Part shown: positions 1 to 8,076 of the stretch, piece after piece | Layout of the letters: the number at the start of each line of letters is the position of its first letter | Position numbering within the stretch: the first letter of the stretch is position 1 | Source: Caulobacteraceae bacterium | Lineage (GTDB): Bacteria > Pseudomonadota > Alphaproteobacteria > Caulobacterales > Caulobacteraceae | NCBI GenBank assembly: GCA_019695035.1 | Contig: JAIBAU010000001.1 | Span: forward strand, 124,001-188,000 | Direction: 5' to 3' | DNA length: 64,000 nucleotides | Translations under genes and position numbers: made by a program | The notes under the pieces: model-generated | The model's input: the letters and a program-made list of their open reading frames with translations, nothing else | The model's database searches: none | Told to the model about the DNA's origin: nothing

Positions 1-535
1 GCTGGATGTGGATGAAGACGTTCTTGAGCAGACCGTTCTGCTCGATGCGCTGGACGTAGACCGTGAGGTTGGAGCCCGCCTGAACGAACTGGCCCTCCTT
101 GACGAATACCGCCGCCGCCTGGGTGCGTGCGCGGTAGAGCTCCTCGTGCATGGCGCGGTAGAGCACCGGCTGGAGCCAGAGGTTCAGGAACAACGCGAGC
201 AGGGACAGCAGCGCCGCCAGCCGGATGGCGGGCGAGAAGAGGCGCCAGCGCGTCATTCCGCCCGCCTGGCAGACCACCAGTTCGTTGTCCTGCTGGAGAC
301 GGTTGAGGGCGATCAGCCCGCCGACGAACACCGCCACCGGCAGGATCATCGAGAGCAGGCGGGGCAGGGCGAACAGCGTCACCTTCACCAGCACCCAGGC
401 CGACTGTCCGCGCTCGACGATGACGTCGAGGGTCGAGAGGCTCTGGCTCAGCATGGCGACGGCCGTCAGCGCCGCGATCGCCCAGGCGATCGGCACGAGC
501 AGTTGGCGGAACAGGTAGCGCTCGACGAAGGTCAT
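1..535 (-). CDS. lptF: LPS export ABC transporter permease LptF, N-terminal part (runs off window)
   Basis: Reading the minus strand from the ATG at 535 gives an open frame that starts MTFVERYLFRQLL and continues off the window edge. Hydrophobic segments near residues 12-30 and 50-75 and the motif LNRLQQDNELVVCQAGG are typical of the LptF/LptG (YjgP/YjgQ) permease family, which moves lipopolysaccharide from the inner membrane to the LptA bridge. About 178 residues are present, roughly half of the usual length. The gene is divergent from pepA with a 136-base gap, an arrangement common in proteobacteria. LptG is the alternative, but divergence from pepA and the N-terminal motif favour LptF. Confidence 0.9.
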   Translation of the reverse strand, partial: MTFVERYLFRQLLVPIAWAIAALTAVAMLSQSLSTLDVIVERGQSAWVLVKVTLFALPRLLSMILPVAVFVGGLIALNRLQQDNELVVCQAGGMTRWRLFSPAIRLAALLSLLALFLNLWLQPVLYRAMHEELYRARTQAAAVFVKEGQFVQAGSNLTVYVQRIEQNGLLKNVFIHIQ

Positions 536-671
536 TAAATCTTGGAGAGGCTCGGCCCGCCTAGTTGGACCGGTGGGGGCGGGGATGTATTACACGCCCG
601 AATCCCGGGGCGAAAGCCGCTGCGGACCTTGATATTTCCCCGCCCCGGCGGCGGGTTTCTGGAGTTTTCTA

Positions 672-2147
672 ATGAACATCGAGTTCGTCGGCTCGCCGGC
701 TCCCCAGGCGGCCATCGCGGTTCTCGTCTTCGACGGCGAAAAGCCGGCCGGACCGGCCGGCCGCTGGGACCAGGCGGCAGGCGGCGCCCTCAGCCGCGCC
801 ATGGGCGCCGGGCGATTCACGGGCGGCAAGGGCCAGAGCCTGGTGCTAACCGCGCCGGCCGGCCTCGAGGCCACGCACCTAGTCGCGATCGGGGGCGGGA
901 AGCAGGACGGCTTCGACGACCTCGCGCTGGAGAACGCAGCCGGATCGGCCTACGCCGCGGTGAAGGGCTCGGGAAGCCGGACTCTGGCGATCGACGTATC
1001 GGACCTCTCCGCCGCCCAGGCCGCGCGCGCGGCCTTCGCCGTTCGCCTCGGCGCCTACCGCTTCGACAAGTACCGCACGACCGAGAAGCCGGAGGCCAAG
1101 CCGTCGGTGACGACGGTGCAGATCGTCGCCGCCGATCCCGCAGCGGCCCAGGCGGCCTTCTCTCCGCTGAACGCCATCGCCGATGCGGTCTATTTCGCCC
1201 GCGACCTGGTCAGCGAGCCCTCGAATGTTCTGTACCCGGAAGAATACGCGCGACGCGTGAAGGCGCTGGAGGCGCTGGGCCTCAAGGTCGAGATCCTCGG
1301 CGAGGCCGAGATGGCCAAGCTGGGCATGAACACCCTGCTGTGCGTCGGCCAGGGCTCGCGCCGCGAGAGCCAGACCGTGATCATGCGCTGGGAGGGCGAT
1401 CCGGCCTCCAAGGACGCGCCGGTGGCCTTCATCGGCAAGGGCGTCACCTTCGATACCGGCGGCATCTCCATCAAGCCGGCCGAGGGCATGGAGGACATGA
1501 AGTTCGACATGGGCGGTTCGGCCGCCGTGGTCGGGCTGATGCACGCGTTGGCCGGCCGCAAGGCCAAGGTCAATGCGGTGGGCCTGATCGGGCTGGTCGA
1601 GAACATGCCGGACGGCGCTGCCATCAAGCCCGGCGACGTGGTGACCTCGCTTTCGGGCCAGACCGTAGAGGTGATCAATACCGACGCGGAGGGCCGGCTC
1701 GTGTTGGCCGACGTGCTCTGGTACGCCCAGGACCGCTTCAAGCCGCGGCTGATGGTAGACCTCGCCACCCTGACCGGCGCGATGATCATCGCCCTGGGCC
1801 ACGACTACGCGGGGTGCTTCTCGAACGACGACACCCTGTCCGACCAGCTGATCGCCGCGTCCAAGGGCGTGGGCGAGCACCTCTGGCGCATGCCGCTGAC
1901 GCCGCTCTACGAAAAGCAGATCGAGAGCGAGATCGCCGACATGAAGAACACCGGCGGCCGACCGGGCGGATCGATCACCGCGGCGCTGTTCCTGCAGAAG
2001 TTCGTGAACGGCGTGCCCTGGGCTCACCTCGACATCGCCCCCACGGCCTGGCGCAAGAACACCACCAATCCGGTCGCGCCGCAGGGCGCCTCGGGCTACG
2101 GCGTGCGCCTGCTCGACCGCTTCGTGGCCGAGAACTTCGAGTCCTGA
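672..2147 (+). CDS. pepA: Leucyl aminopeptidase (cytosol aminopeptidase, M17)
   Basis: This 491-residue protein matches the M17 leucyl aminopeptidase family, a two-metal enzyme that removes N-terminal residues from peptides in the cytoplasm. The signature NTDAEGRL lies at about residues 336-343, and the metal-binding and catalytic segment GKGVTFDTGGIS at about 255-266. The N-terminal 170 residues form the variable macro-like domain of the family. Length agrees with E. coli PepA (503). The ATG at 672 begins the macro-like domain. A longer upstream open frame at 542 is in another frame and is not real. The stop overlaps the holC start as ATGA, so the two genes are translationally coupled. Confidence 0.95.
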   Translation: MNIEFVGSPAPQAAIAVLVFDGEKPAGPAGRWDQAAGGALSRAMGAGRFTGGKGQSLVLTAPAGLEATHLVAIGGGKQDGFDDLALENAAGSAYAAVKGSGSRTLAIDVSDLSAAQAARAAFAVRLGAYRFDKYRTTEKPEAKPSVTTVQIVAADPAAAQAAFSPLNAIADAVYFARDLVSEPSNVLYPEEYARRVKALEALGLKVEILGEAEMAKLGMNTLLCVGQGSRRESQTVIMRWEGDPASKDAPVAFIGKGVTFDTGGISIKPAEGMEDMKFDMGGSAAVVGLMHALAGRKAKVNAVGLIGLVENMPDGAAIKPGDVVTSLSGQTVEVINTDAEGRLVLADVLWYAQDRFKPRLMVDLATLTGAMIIALGHDYAGCFSNDDTLSDQLIAASKGVGEHLWRMPLTPLYEKQIESEIADMKNTGGRPGGSITAALFLQKFVNGVPWAHLDIAPTAWRKNTTNPVAPQGASGYGVRLLDRFVAENFES

Positions 2148-2608
2148 TGAGCGGCGGTCCCTGCGAGGTCTGGTTCTATCACCTGGAACAGGCCTCGCTG
2201 GACCGCGTCCTGCCTGAGCTGCTGGAAAAGACCATCGCGCGCGGCTGGCGGGCGATCGTCCGCGCCGCCTCCCCCGATCGCATCGAGCATCTGGACGGCT
2301 GGTTGTGGTCCTGGAAGGACGACAGCTTCCTGCCCCATGCGCCCGCCGGCGAGGGCGACGAGGCGCGCCAGCCCATTCTTTTGACGACGGAAATGGGAAA
2401 CCCGAACGGCGCTCAGGCGCTGTTTGTCGTGGACGGCGCCGAATGCGGTCCGCTTGACGGGTTTGAACGATGCATCCTGCTGTTCGACGGCCGGGACGAG
2501 GACGCGCTGAACGAGGCGCGGCGGCGCTGGAAGGCGTTCACCGCCCTTGGGTCGCCCGTCTCATACTGGCGGCAGACCGAGCGCGGAGGCTGGGAGAAAA
2601 AAGCCTGA
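2147..2608 (+). CDS. holC: DNA polymerase III chi subunit
   Basis: The product is 153 residues and starts MSGGPCEVWFYHLEQ, the usual opening of the chi subunit (PF04364). Chi links the clamp loader to single-stranded DNA-binding protein at the replication fork. The segment LDRVLPELLEKTIARGWRA and the C-terminal FDGRDEDALNEAR fit the family. The ATG overlaps the pepA stop by ATGA, and pepA-holC adjacency is widespread in proteobacteria, which supports both calls. Its own stop overlaps the probable CTG start of the next small gene. Confidence 0.9.
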   Translation: MSGGPCEVWFYHLEQASLDRVLPELLEKTIARGWRAIVRAASPDRIEHLDGWLWSWKDDSFLPHAPAGEGDEARQPILLTTEMGNPNGAQALFVVDGAECGPLDGFERCILLFDGRDEDALNEARRRWKAFTALGSPVSYWRQTERGGWEKKA

Positions 2609-2955
2609 GCGCCTGCCCGCGCTGCGTCATCGCCAGCGCGGTCCTGCTGGGCGCCTGCGCTTCGAACCAGGCGAGTCAAAGGGCGGCGACCGATACCTAC
2701 GTCGTGCCGGACGTTCCGGCCCGCGGCTACGTTTCCGCCGCGCCGGCGCCCCTGGCGGCTCCCGACGCCTGCGGCGCGAACTCCATGGCCTGGCTGGTGG
2801 GTCGTCCGCGCACGGAGATTCCCGTTGGGGCGGACCTGTCCAACCGATGGGTCCAGTCGACGGCCGCGCCCCGGCCGCCGGGACGGGCGCCCAATCGCCT
2901 GACGATCCTGTACGATCCCGCGAACGGCGTGGTGACCCACGTCCAGTGTGGCTGA
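2605..2955 (+). CDS. Small lipoprotein related to peptidase inhibitor family I78 (first of two)
   Basis: About 116 residues. A lipobox LLGAC lies near residues 15-19 after a short hydrophobic stretch, so this is probably an outer-membrane or periplasmic lipoprotein. The C-terminal half has a conserved-looking Cys, then WLVGR, then NRLTILYDPANGVV and a final CG. This is the pattern of the I78 inhibitor fold (PF11720), whose characterised fungal members inhibit serine proteases. No ATG suits the signal peptide. The likeliest start is CTG at 2605, 8 bases after GGGAG and overlapping the holC stop. The next gene is a paralogue 7 bases downstream. Assignment to I78 is by motif pattern only, and the target protease is unknown. 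Confidence 0.6.
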   Translation: MSACPRCVIASAVLLGACASNQASQRAATDTYVVPDVPARGYVSAAPAPLAAPDACGANSMAWLVGRPRTEIPVGADLSNRWVQSTAAPRPPGRAPNRLTILYDPANGVVTHVQCG

Positions 2956-2962
2956 GGAACTC

Positions 2963-3244
2963 ATGAAGCGTCTGCTGATCGCCGCCGGCCTGGCCCTGAC
3001 CGCCTGCAGCTCCATGTCGGCCGGAGCGCCGCAGGGTCCCTCCGCCGGCGCCGACCAGTGCGGCGCGTCGCGGTACCAGGCCTATGTGGGCCGAACGCTG
3101 GGCCAGCTTCCGCCGAAGCCCGCGGGCGCGATCTGGCGCACCGCCTGCACGCAGTGCGCGGTGACCATGGACTTCAATCCCGCCCGCATGAACGTGTTCT
3201 TCGACCAGCAGAGCGAAGTGATCCGAGAAGTCCGCTGCGGCTAG
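2963..3244 (+). CDS. Small lipoprotein, I78 peptidase-inhibitor-like (second of two)
   Basis: A 93-residue protein with a clear lipoprotein signal (MKRLLIAAGLALTACSS, lipobox LTAC). The mature part carries CGASRYQAYVGR, then VTMDFNPARMNVFFDQ and a terminal VRCG, the arrangement seen in the I78 inhibitor family (PF11720). The start at 2963 is preceded by GAGGA at suitable spacing. A start 15 bases upstream would only add MAEEL before the signal. It resembles the preceding gene in layout, with paired cysteines and a final CG, so the two look like a tandem duplication. The two probably share the pepA-holC transcript. Function as a periplasmic protease inhibitor is an inference. Confidence 0.75.
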   Translation: MKRLLIAAGLALTACSSMSAGAPQGPSAGADQCGASRYQAYVGRTLGQLPPKPAGAIWRTACTQCAVTMDFNPARMNVFFDQQSEVIREVRCG

Positions 3245-3317
3245 CAAGGGTCATCGCAGGGTGACGCGGGACGCCGGCCGTCGTAGGCCTTGAGGCCCGT
3301 TCAACGAGGCTCCTCCC

Positions 3318-3908
3318 ATGACCCCGCCCCGCATCCTGCTCCTCGCCGGTTCATTGCGCACCGGCTCCTTCAACCGCCGGCTCGCCGAGGCCGCCGAGCG
3401 CTGCATCGCCGCCGCGGGCGGGGACGTGGAGCACATCACGCTGCGCGATTATCCGCTGCCGATCTACGACGCAGACCTGGAGGAAGAGGAGGGTGTTCCG
3501 GAGACAGGGCGACGCCTGCACGCCCGTTTCGCCGAGGCCCAGGGCGTGTTCATCGCGAGCCCCGAGTACAACGCAGGCACGCCGCCGATCCTGAAGAACG
3601 CCATCGACTGGGTCAGCCGGGTGCGGGATCAGGGCGGCCAGGACGCCGCCTTCGTCCGACCGGTCTTCGCCATCGCCTCGGCCTCGCCGGGCGGACTCGG
3701 GGGGTACCGGGGGCTGATGGCCCTGCGCCAGAGCCTGACCCTGCAACTGGGGGCGACCGTGATCCCGCAGATGGTCAGCGTCAGCCGCGCCCATGAGGCT
3801 TTCGAGGAGGACGGCTCACTCAAGGACGAACGCTCGGCCGGCTTCCTCCGCACCCTTTCGGCCAGGCTGGTCAAGCTGGCCTCAGCCATCGAGCCCTGGC
3901 GGGACTGA
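3318..3908 (+). CDS. NADPH-dependent FMN reductase / quinone reductase
   Basis: The 196-residue protein has the flavodoxin-like fold of PF03358. The N-terminal phosphate-binding loop GSLRTGSFNRRLAEA at about residues 12-26 binds FMN, and the segment SPEYNAGTPPILKNAIDW near 85-102 is the family hallmark that contacts the flavin. Members such as ChrR, YieF and AzoR-like proteins reduce quinones, chromate or azo dyes with NAD(P)H in the cytosol; the substrate cannot be read from sequence. It stands alone on the plus strand and converges with the ABC-F gene, leaving only three bases between the stops. Confidence 0.85.
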   Translation: MTPPRILLLAGSLRTGSFNRRLAEAAERCIAAAGGDVEHITLRDYPLPIYDADLEEEEGVPETGRRLHARFAEAQGVFIASPEYNAGTPPILKNAIDWVSRVRDQGGQDAAFVRPVFAIASASPGGLGGYRGLMALRQSLTLQLGATVIPQMVSVSRAHEAFEEDGSLKDERSAGFLRTLSARLVKLASAIEPWRD

Positions 3909-3911
3909 CCC

Positions 3912-5801
3912 TCAGCCGGCCGTCGCGGCCTCGTATTCCTCCGCGGCGAGCATCCAGGCTTCCTCGGCCTGCCCCAGCTCCGCCTTGGCCTTGCCGTGGG
4001 CGGCGGACAGTTCGGCCATGTCGCGGGTCGAGAGGGCCGGATCAGCCAGCTTTTCCTCGATGCGTTTCATCTCCGCGCCGAGGGAAGCCATGCGCTTCTC
4101 CTGAGCCTCCACAGCCTTCTTCAGGTGCGCCACGGCGGCGCGGGCGTCCGCGGCGGCCTTTCGCGCGTCCTTGCCGCTGAGCGCGGGTCTGGCGGCTTCC
4201 GGCGGGGCGGAGGCGGCGCGGTCGGCCTTGCGGTCGGCCTTGGCGCGGTCCAGCACCAGCCTGGCGTAGTCGTCGAGGTCGCCGTCGAAGGGCCGGATGG
4301 TTCCGTCGGCCGTCAGCCAGAGCCGATCAGCCACGAGTTCCATGAGCGAGCGGTCGTGCGTGATGATCACCACGGCGCCTTCGTACTCGTTCAGCGCGTC
4401 CAGCAGGGCGCGCCGGCTGTCAATGTCCAGGTGGTTGGTGGGTTCGTCCAGGATCAGCAGGTGGGGCGCTTCCATCGCCACCATGTTGAGCAAGAGTCGG
4501 GCGCGTTCGCCGCCGGACAGGTCGATGGCCTTGGTCTCGGCCTTGGCGACCGTCATGCCGAAGTGACCGAGCCGGGCGCGCCGCTGGCTCTCGCTGGCGT
4601 CCGGCAGCGCGCGGCGCATCAGGTCGAGCGGCGTCTCCTGCGGGTCGAGCGCCTCGATCTGGTGCTGATGAAACCAGCCCACCTTCATCCGGCGATCCAT
4701 CCAGAACTCGCCGTCCTTGTGCCTGAGCGCGCCCGCCAGCAGCTTGGCGAAGGTCGACTTGCCCGCGCCGTTGACGCCCAGCAGGCCGATCCGGTCGTCC
4801 ACGTCCAGACGCAGGTTCATGTCGCGCAGGATGACCCGCTCGCCGTACCCGACGCTGGCCTGCTCCAGCCGCACCACGGGCGGAGCGAGCTGCTTCTCGG
4901 GCGAAGGCAGGACGATGGGCGCGACCCGCTCGTCCAGCACCTCGGGAATGGGCGGGAGCTTGGCCAGGCGCTTCAGTCGGGACTGCGCCTGGCGCGCCTT
5001 CGAGGCCTTGGCGCGGAAGCGATCGACAAAGGATTGCAGGTGCTCGCGTTCGGCTTCCTGCTTGGCCCGCCCGGCGGCCTGGAGCCGGAGCTTCTCGGCC
5101 CGCAGCCGTTCGAACTCGTCGTAACCCCCGGTGTAGAAGTCGAGCTTGCCGTTGTTCAGGTGGACGATCGAGTTGACCGAGTTGTTCAGAAGCTCTCGGT
5201 CGTGGCTGATCACCAGGGCGGCGTTGGGGTAGCGCTTGAGCCGGGCCTCCAGCCAGAGGGCGCCCTCCAGATCCAGGTAGTTGGTGGGTTCGTCGAGCAG
5301 CAGAAGGTCCGGTTCGGCCAGCAGCGCGCCGGCGAGGGTCGCCCGCATCCGCCAGCCGCCGGAGAAATCGCTCACCGGGCGGGTCAGGTCGGCGTTCGAG
5401 AACCCGAGACCCGATAGGATTTCGGCTGCGCGCGATGGAGCCCGCTCCGACCCGATGGCGTAGAGGTCGGCGTGGATCTCGGCCTGCCTCTCCGGAGGCG
5501 CGGTCTCAAGGGCGTCGAGCAACTTCTGGCGGCGCGTGTCGAGCCGCAGCACCGCGTCGATCAACAGGGTCGGAGAGGCGGCGACCTCCTGCTCGACCGT
5601 CGCCACCCGCCAGCCATTGGAGATAAGGATCTCACCGCCGTTGGGCTCGTGCTCGCCCAGGATCAGCTTGAAGAGCGTGGTCTTGCCCGCGCCATTGCGC
5701 CCCACCAGTCCCGCCTTCGTCCCGGCGGGCAGCACGACGCTGGCCCCGTCAAAGAAACGGCGCCCCCAGGCCGTGAAGGTGAGGTCGTTGATCTGAAGCA
5801 T
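3912..5801 (-). CDS. ABC-F family ATPase (ribosome-associated, YheS/Uup-like)
   Basis: A 629-residue protein with two ABC ATPase domains and no membrane segments, the ABC-F layout. The first Walker A is GRNGAGKTT (residues 34-42), followed by signature FSGGW and Walker B LLLLDEPTNYLD. The second half has GVNGAGKST, LSGGERARL and LLILDEPTNHLD. A charged linker between the domains (around residues 235-280) is the ABC-F P-site tRNA interaction motif, and a coiled C-terminal extension of about 100 residues resembles Uup and YheS. ABC-F factors act at the ribosomal E site to relieve stalling or assist assembly. Which subfamily applies is uncertain. Confidence 0.9.
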   Translation of the reverse strand: MLQINDLTFTAWGRRFFDGASVVLPAGTKAGLVGRNGAGKTTLFKLILGEHEPNGGEILISNGWRVATVEQEVAASPTLLIDAVLRLDTRRQKLLDALETAPPERQAEIHADLYAIGSERAPSRAAEILSGLGFSNADLTRPVSDFSGGWRMRATLAGALLAEPDLLLLDEPTNYLDLEGALWLEARLKRYPNAALVISHDRELLNNSVNSIVHLNNGKLDFYTGGYDEFERLRAEKLRLQAAGRAKQEAEREHLQSFVDRFRAKASKARQAQSRLKRLAKLPPIPEVLDERVAPIVLPSPEKQLAPPVVRLEQASVGYGERVILRDMNLRLDVDDRIGLLGVNGAGKSTFAKLLAGALRHKDGEFWMDRRMKVGWFHQHQIEALDPQETPLDLMRRALPDASESQRRARLGHFGMTVAKAETKAIDLSGGERARLLLNMVAMEAPHLLILDEPTNHLDIDSRRALLDALNEYEGAVVIITHDRSLMELVADRLWLTADGTIRPFDGDLDDYARLVLDRAKADRKADRAASAPPEAARPALSGKDARKAAADARAAVAHLKKAVEAQEKRMASLGAEMKRIEEKLADPALSTRDMAELSAAHGKAKAELGQAEEAWMLAAEEYEAATAG

Positions 5802-5852
5802 GAGGGCGGGGGACTTAGCCGCTAAATCGCCGGGGGAGAAGGGCCTGCCATG

Positions 5853-5987
5853 CCTCCTTCTCCCCTTGCGGAAGAAGGTGGTCGCGAGAGCGACCGGATG
5901 AGGGGTGCAGGCGTCACGTCTGCCACGGTCGCGCCGCCACCCCTCACCCGGCCCTTCGGGCCATCCTCTCCCACAAGGGGAGAGGGG
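5853..5987. repeat. Palindromic intergenic repeat (RIME/REP-like element)
   Basis: This stretch is nearly symmetrical. It begins with CCTTCTCCCCTTGCGG, contains GGTGGTCGCGAGAGCGACCGG and ATGAGGGGTG, then mirrors itself as CACCCCTCACCCGG, GGCCCTTCGGGCC and CCTCTCCCACAAGGGGAGAGG. It fills the gap between the divergent ABC-F and ndk genes. Such GAGAAGG/CCCTCACC elements are common between genes of alphaproteobacteria and fold into several stem-loops in RNA. Copy number in this genome cannot be judged from one window. Confidence 0.6.
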
Positions 5988-6075
5988 CTAGATGGCGCCT
6001 TCCCACCGTCATACCGCATCGCTATAAGCCCGCGACCCCGACAACCCGTCGACTTCCCAAGCGTCCGAGAGACCT

Positions 6076-6495
6076 ATGACCGAACGTACCTTCTCCATCA
6101 TCAAGCCCGACGCCACCGAGCGGAACCTGACCGGCGCCATCAACGCCGTGATCGAGGCCTCGGGCCTGCGCATCGTGGCCCAGCGCCGCATCCGCATGTC
6201 GCGCGCCCAGGCCGAGCAGTTCTACGGCGTCCACAAGGAGCGCCCCTTCTTCGGCGAGCTGGTCGACTTCATGACCTCGGGCCCGGTGGTGGTTCAGGTG
6301 CTGGAGGGCGACAACGCCGTGGCCGCCTACCGCGACGTCATGGGCGCCACCAACCCGGACAACGCCGCCGACGGCACCATCCGCAAGCTCTTCGCCCGCA
6401 ACGTCGGCGAGAACTCGGTGCACGGTTCGGACTCGGCCGAGAACGCCGCGATCGAGATCGCCCAGTTCTTCTCGGCGGACGATATCGTCGGCTAG
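6076..6495 (+). CDS. ndk: Nucleoside-diphosphate kinase
   Basis: A 139-residue protein with the full NDK pattern: start [13 protein letters not shown], the nucleotide-binding segment [14 protein letters not shown], and the active-site NSVHGSDS with His116, which carries the phosphate between NTP and NDP. The length equals that of most bacterial Ndk proteins. It balances nucleoside triphosphate pools in the cytoplasm. The ATG at 6076 has a purine-rich stretch (CCGAGAGACC) just upstream. A strong hairpin terminator follows at 6521-6549, so it appears to be a single-gene unit. Confidence 0.97.
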   Translation: MTERTFSIIKPDATERNLTGAINAVIEASGLRIVAQRRIRMSRAQAEQFYGVHKERPFFGELVDFMTSGPVVVQVLEGDNAVAAYRDVMGATNPDNAADGTIRKLFARNVGENSVHGSDSAENAAIEIAQFFSADDIVG

Positions 6496-6520
6496 GCGCT
6501 CTTTCGCGACCAACGACCTG

Positions 6521-6549
6521 AAGGCCGGGGCGCAAGCCCCGGCCTTTTT
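6521..6549 (+). terminator. Rho-independent terminator after ndk
   Basis: An 11-base stem AAGGCCGGGGC, loop GCAA, and the complement GCCCCGGCCTT are followed by a run of T. It lies 25 bases after the ndk stop and ends that transcript. Confidence 0.9.
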
Positions 6550-6576
6550 GCTAACCTTGGCCGGGGAGGACCTCTG

Positions 6577-7392
6577 ATGCGACGACGCGAACTTCTGGCG
6601 CTGGGCGCCGCGACTCTAGCCGCAGGCGGCGCCTGGCGGGCCGCGCCCGAAACCGAGGGTGCTCCGATCGTGATCGGCCAGTCGCATCGCATCGACACCG
6701 GGGACGGCGCCCAGGTGGTCAATGTCTGGCTGCCGGCCAGCTACGCCGGGAGCGACCGCCGCTATCCGGTGCTCTACCTCCTGGACGGCGGCGTGGACGA
6801 GGATTTCCATCACATCAGCGGTCTGGCGAGGATCAGCGGCGAGTACGGCGTGACCCGCGAGTTCATGGTCGTGGGCATCGAGAGTGGTCCAAGGCGCCGC
6901 GCCCTCATGACCTTCCCGTCCGCCGATCCCGACGATCTGAAGGCCGTGCCGGTCAACGGCGGCGCGGCCGGCTTCCGGCGCCGGCTCATCGACGAGATCG
7001 CGCCGTGGGTGGAACACCGCTATCGCACAACGCCGGAACGCGCGCTGATGGGCGAAAGCCTGGCGGGCCTGTTCGTCGTGGAGACCCTGCTGCGCGAGCC
7101 GGGGGCCTTCCAGACCTACATCGCCATCGACCCCAGCTTGTGGTGGAACAAGGGCTCGCTGGTACGGGAGGCCGGGCTCCCGGGCTGGCGCCGGCAGGAT
7201 CCGCCGCGGCGCGTCTACATCGCCATGTCCACCCAGGGGCCCCGCGAGGAAGGCGAGCGGCTGCGCAAGGGGCTCGAGGCCGCGACGGTTCTGGACTATC
7301 GACTGTCGGAGACCGAAACCCACGCGTCGATCTATCATCCGGCCGCCACCAGCGCCTTCCGGGCGGTGTTCGCCAACCCTCCCGCACCCTGA
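6577..7392 (+). CDS. Exported alpha/beta-hydrolase, esterase D / Fes-like (PF00756)
   Basis: 271 residues. The start MRRRELLALGAATLAAGG is a signal peptide with an arginine cluster that could use the Tat route. The body shows the esterase-D fold: VLYLLDGG near residues 63-70, the nucleophile elbow GESLAG with Ser161, and a late histidine within ETETHASIYHPA. Relatives include siderophore-hydrolysing BesA/Fes-type esterases and other serine esterases; the natural substrate is not evident. No siderophore transporter lies directly beside it, though a TonB-dependent receptor is encoded 17 kb away. Function as a serine esterase is well supported, the iron link is not. Confidence 0.8.
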   Translation: MRRRELLALGAATLAAGGAWRAAPETEGAPIVIGQSHRIDTGDGAQVVNVWLPASYAGSDRRYPVLYLLDGGVDEDFHHISGLARISGEYGVTREFMVVGIESGPRRRALMTFPSADPDDLKAVPVNGGAAGFRRRLIDEIAPWVEHRYRTTPERALMGESLAGLFVVETLLREPGAFQTYIAIDPSLWWNKGSLVREAGLPGWRRQDPPRRVYIAMSTQGPREEGERLRKGLEAATVLDYRLSETETHASIYHPAATSAFRAVFANPPAP

Positions 7393-7452
7393 GAGCTTCG
7401 AACGATAGCGCCGTTCCGCCAAGCGCTGCTAAGCTGGCTCAGTTCGAGGGGA

Positions 7453-8046
7453 ATGGTGATGACTCGTTTCGCCGTGGGTTTGCTCTTGTCGGCCGGACTG
7501 GGTTTCGCCGGCTGTTCGCAGGCGACGCCCGCCAAGAGCGAGACCACCGCTCCCGCGCCCGCCGCCGTGAGCGTGGGCGCGGCCGCCGTGACCGCCGCCG
7601 CGGCGCCCTCCGCCGACGCCGCCCGGATCTGGGCGGTGCGGCTCTACGATCGCTACAAGGACGACGCCTTCAGTCCCTTCAAGGAGGGGGCCAGGGTCTT
7701 TGACGCCGACATTGAGCGCGAACTGGCGGAGGACCAGAGGCTGACCCCGGAAGGCGAGATGGGCGCGATCGACGCCGACCCCATCTGCTCCTGCCAGGAT
7801 CCGACGGACATGACCGCCCGGGTGACCGCTGTCTCCCTGACGGGCCCGAACAGCGCGCGGGTCGAGCTGAACCTGAATTGGCCCGTGCCCCCCGATCTCG
7901 CGCCCGAACAGGCGCCCGACTACACCCGCCGGACGGTGCTGCACCTGGTGATGACGCCCGACGGCTGGCGGGTGCACGACATCGGCGATGGCGACGACAG
8001 TTTTCTCAAGTACCTGAAGGACCAGAATGCGTCGCGACGCCGCTAG
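7453..8046 (+). CDS. Putative lipoprotein, first of a paralogous pair (DUF3828-like)
   Basis: 197 residues with a lipoprotein signal (lipobox FAGC, Cys about residue 18) followed by a long Ala/Pro/Val-rich linker. The globular part contains RLYDRYKDDAFSPFKEG, LTPEGEMGAIDADPICSCQD and a C-terminal WRVHDIGDGDDSF. The next gene shares nearly all of these landmarks, so the two arose by duplication. The pattern resembles the DUF3828 group of periplasmic proteins, but this is judged by eye. Start could be the ATG at 7453 or the one at 7459. Function unknown. Confidence 0.7.
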   Translation: MVMTRFAVGLLLSAGLGFAGCSQATPAKSETTAPAPAAVSVGAAAVTAAAAPSADAARIWAVRLYDRYKDDAFSPFKEGARVFDADIERELAEDQRLTPEGEMGAIDADPICSCQDPTDMTARVTAVSLTGPNSARVELNLNWPVPPDLAPEQAPDYTRRTVLHLVMTPDGWRVHDIGDGDDSFLKYLKDQNASRRR

Positions 8047-8076
8047 GCGTGGCCGCCGCTCGCCAGGAGACCCCAG

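Noticed and set aside
542-2608. 688-residue open frame covering pepA and holC
   Set aside because: Its first part is out of frame with pepA; only the last 153 codons are real, as holC.
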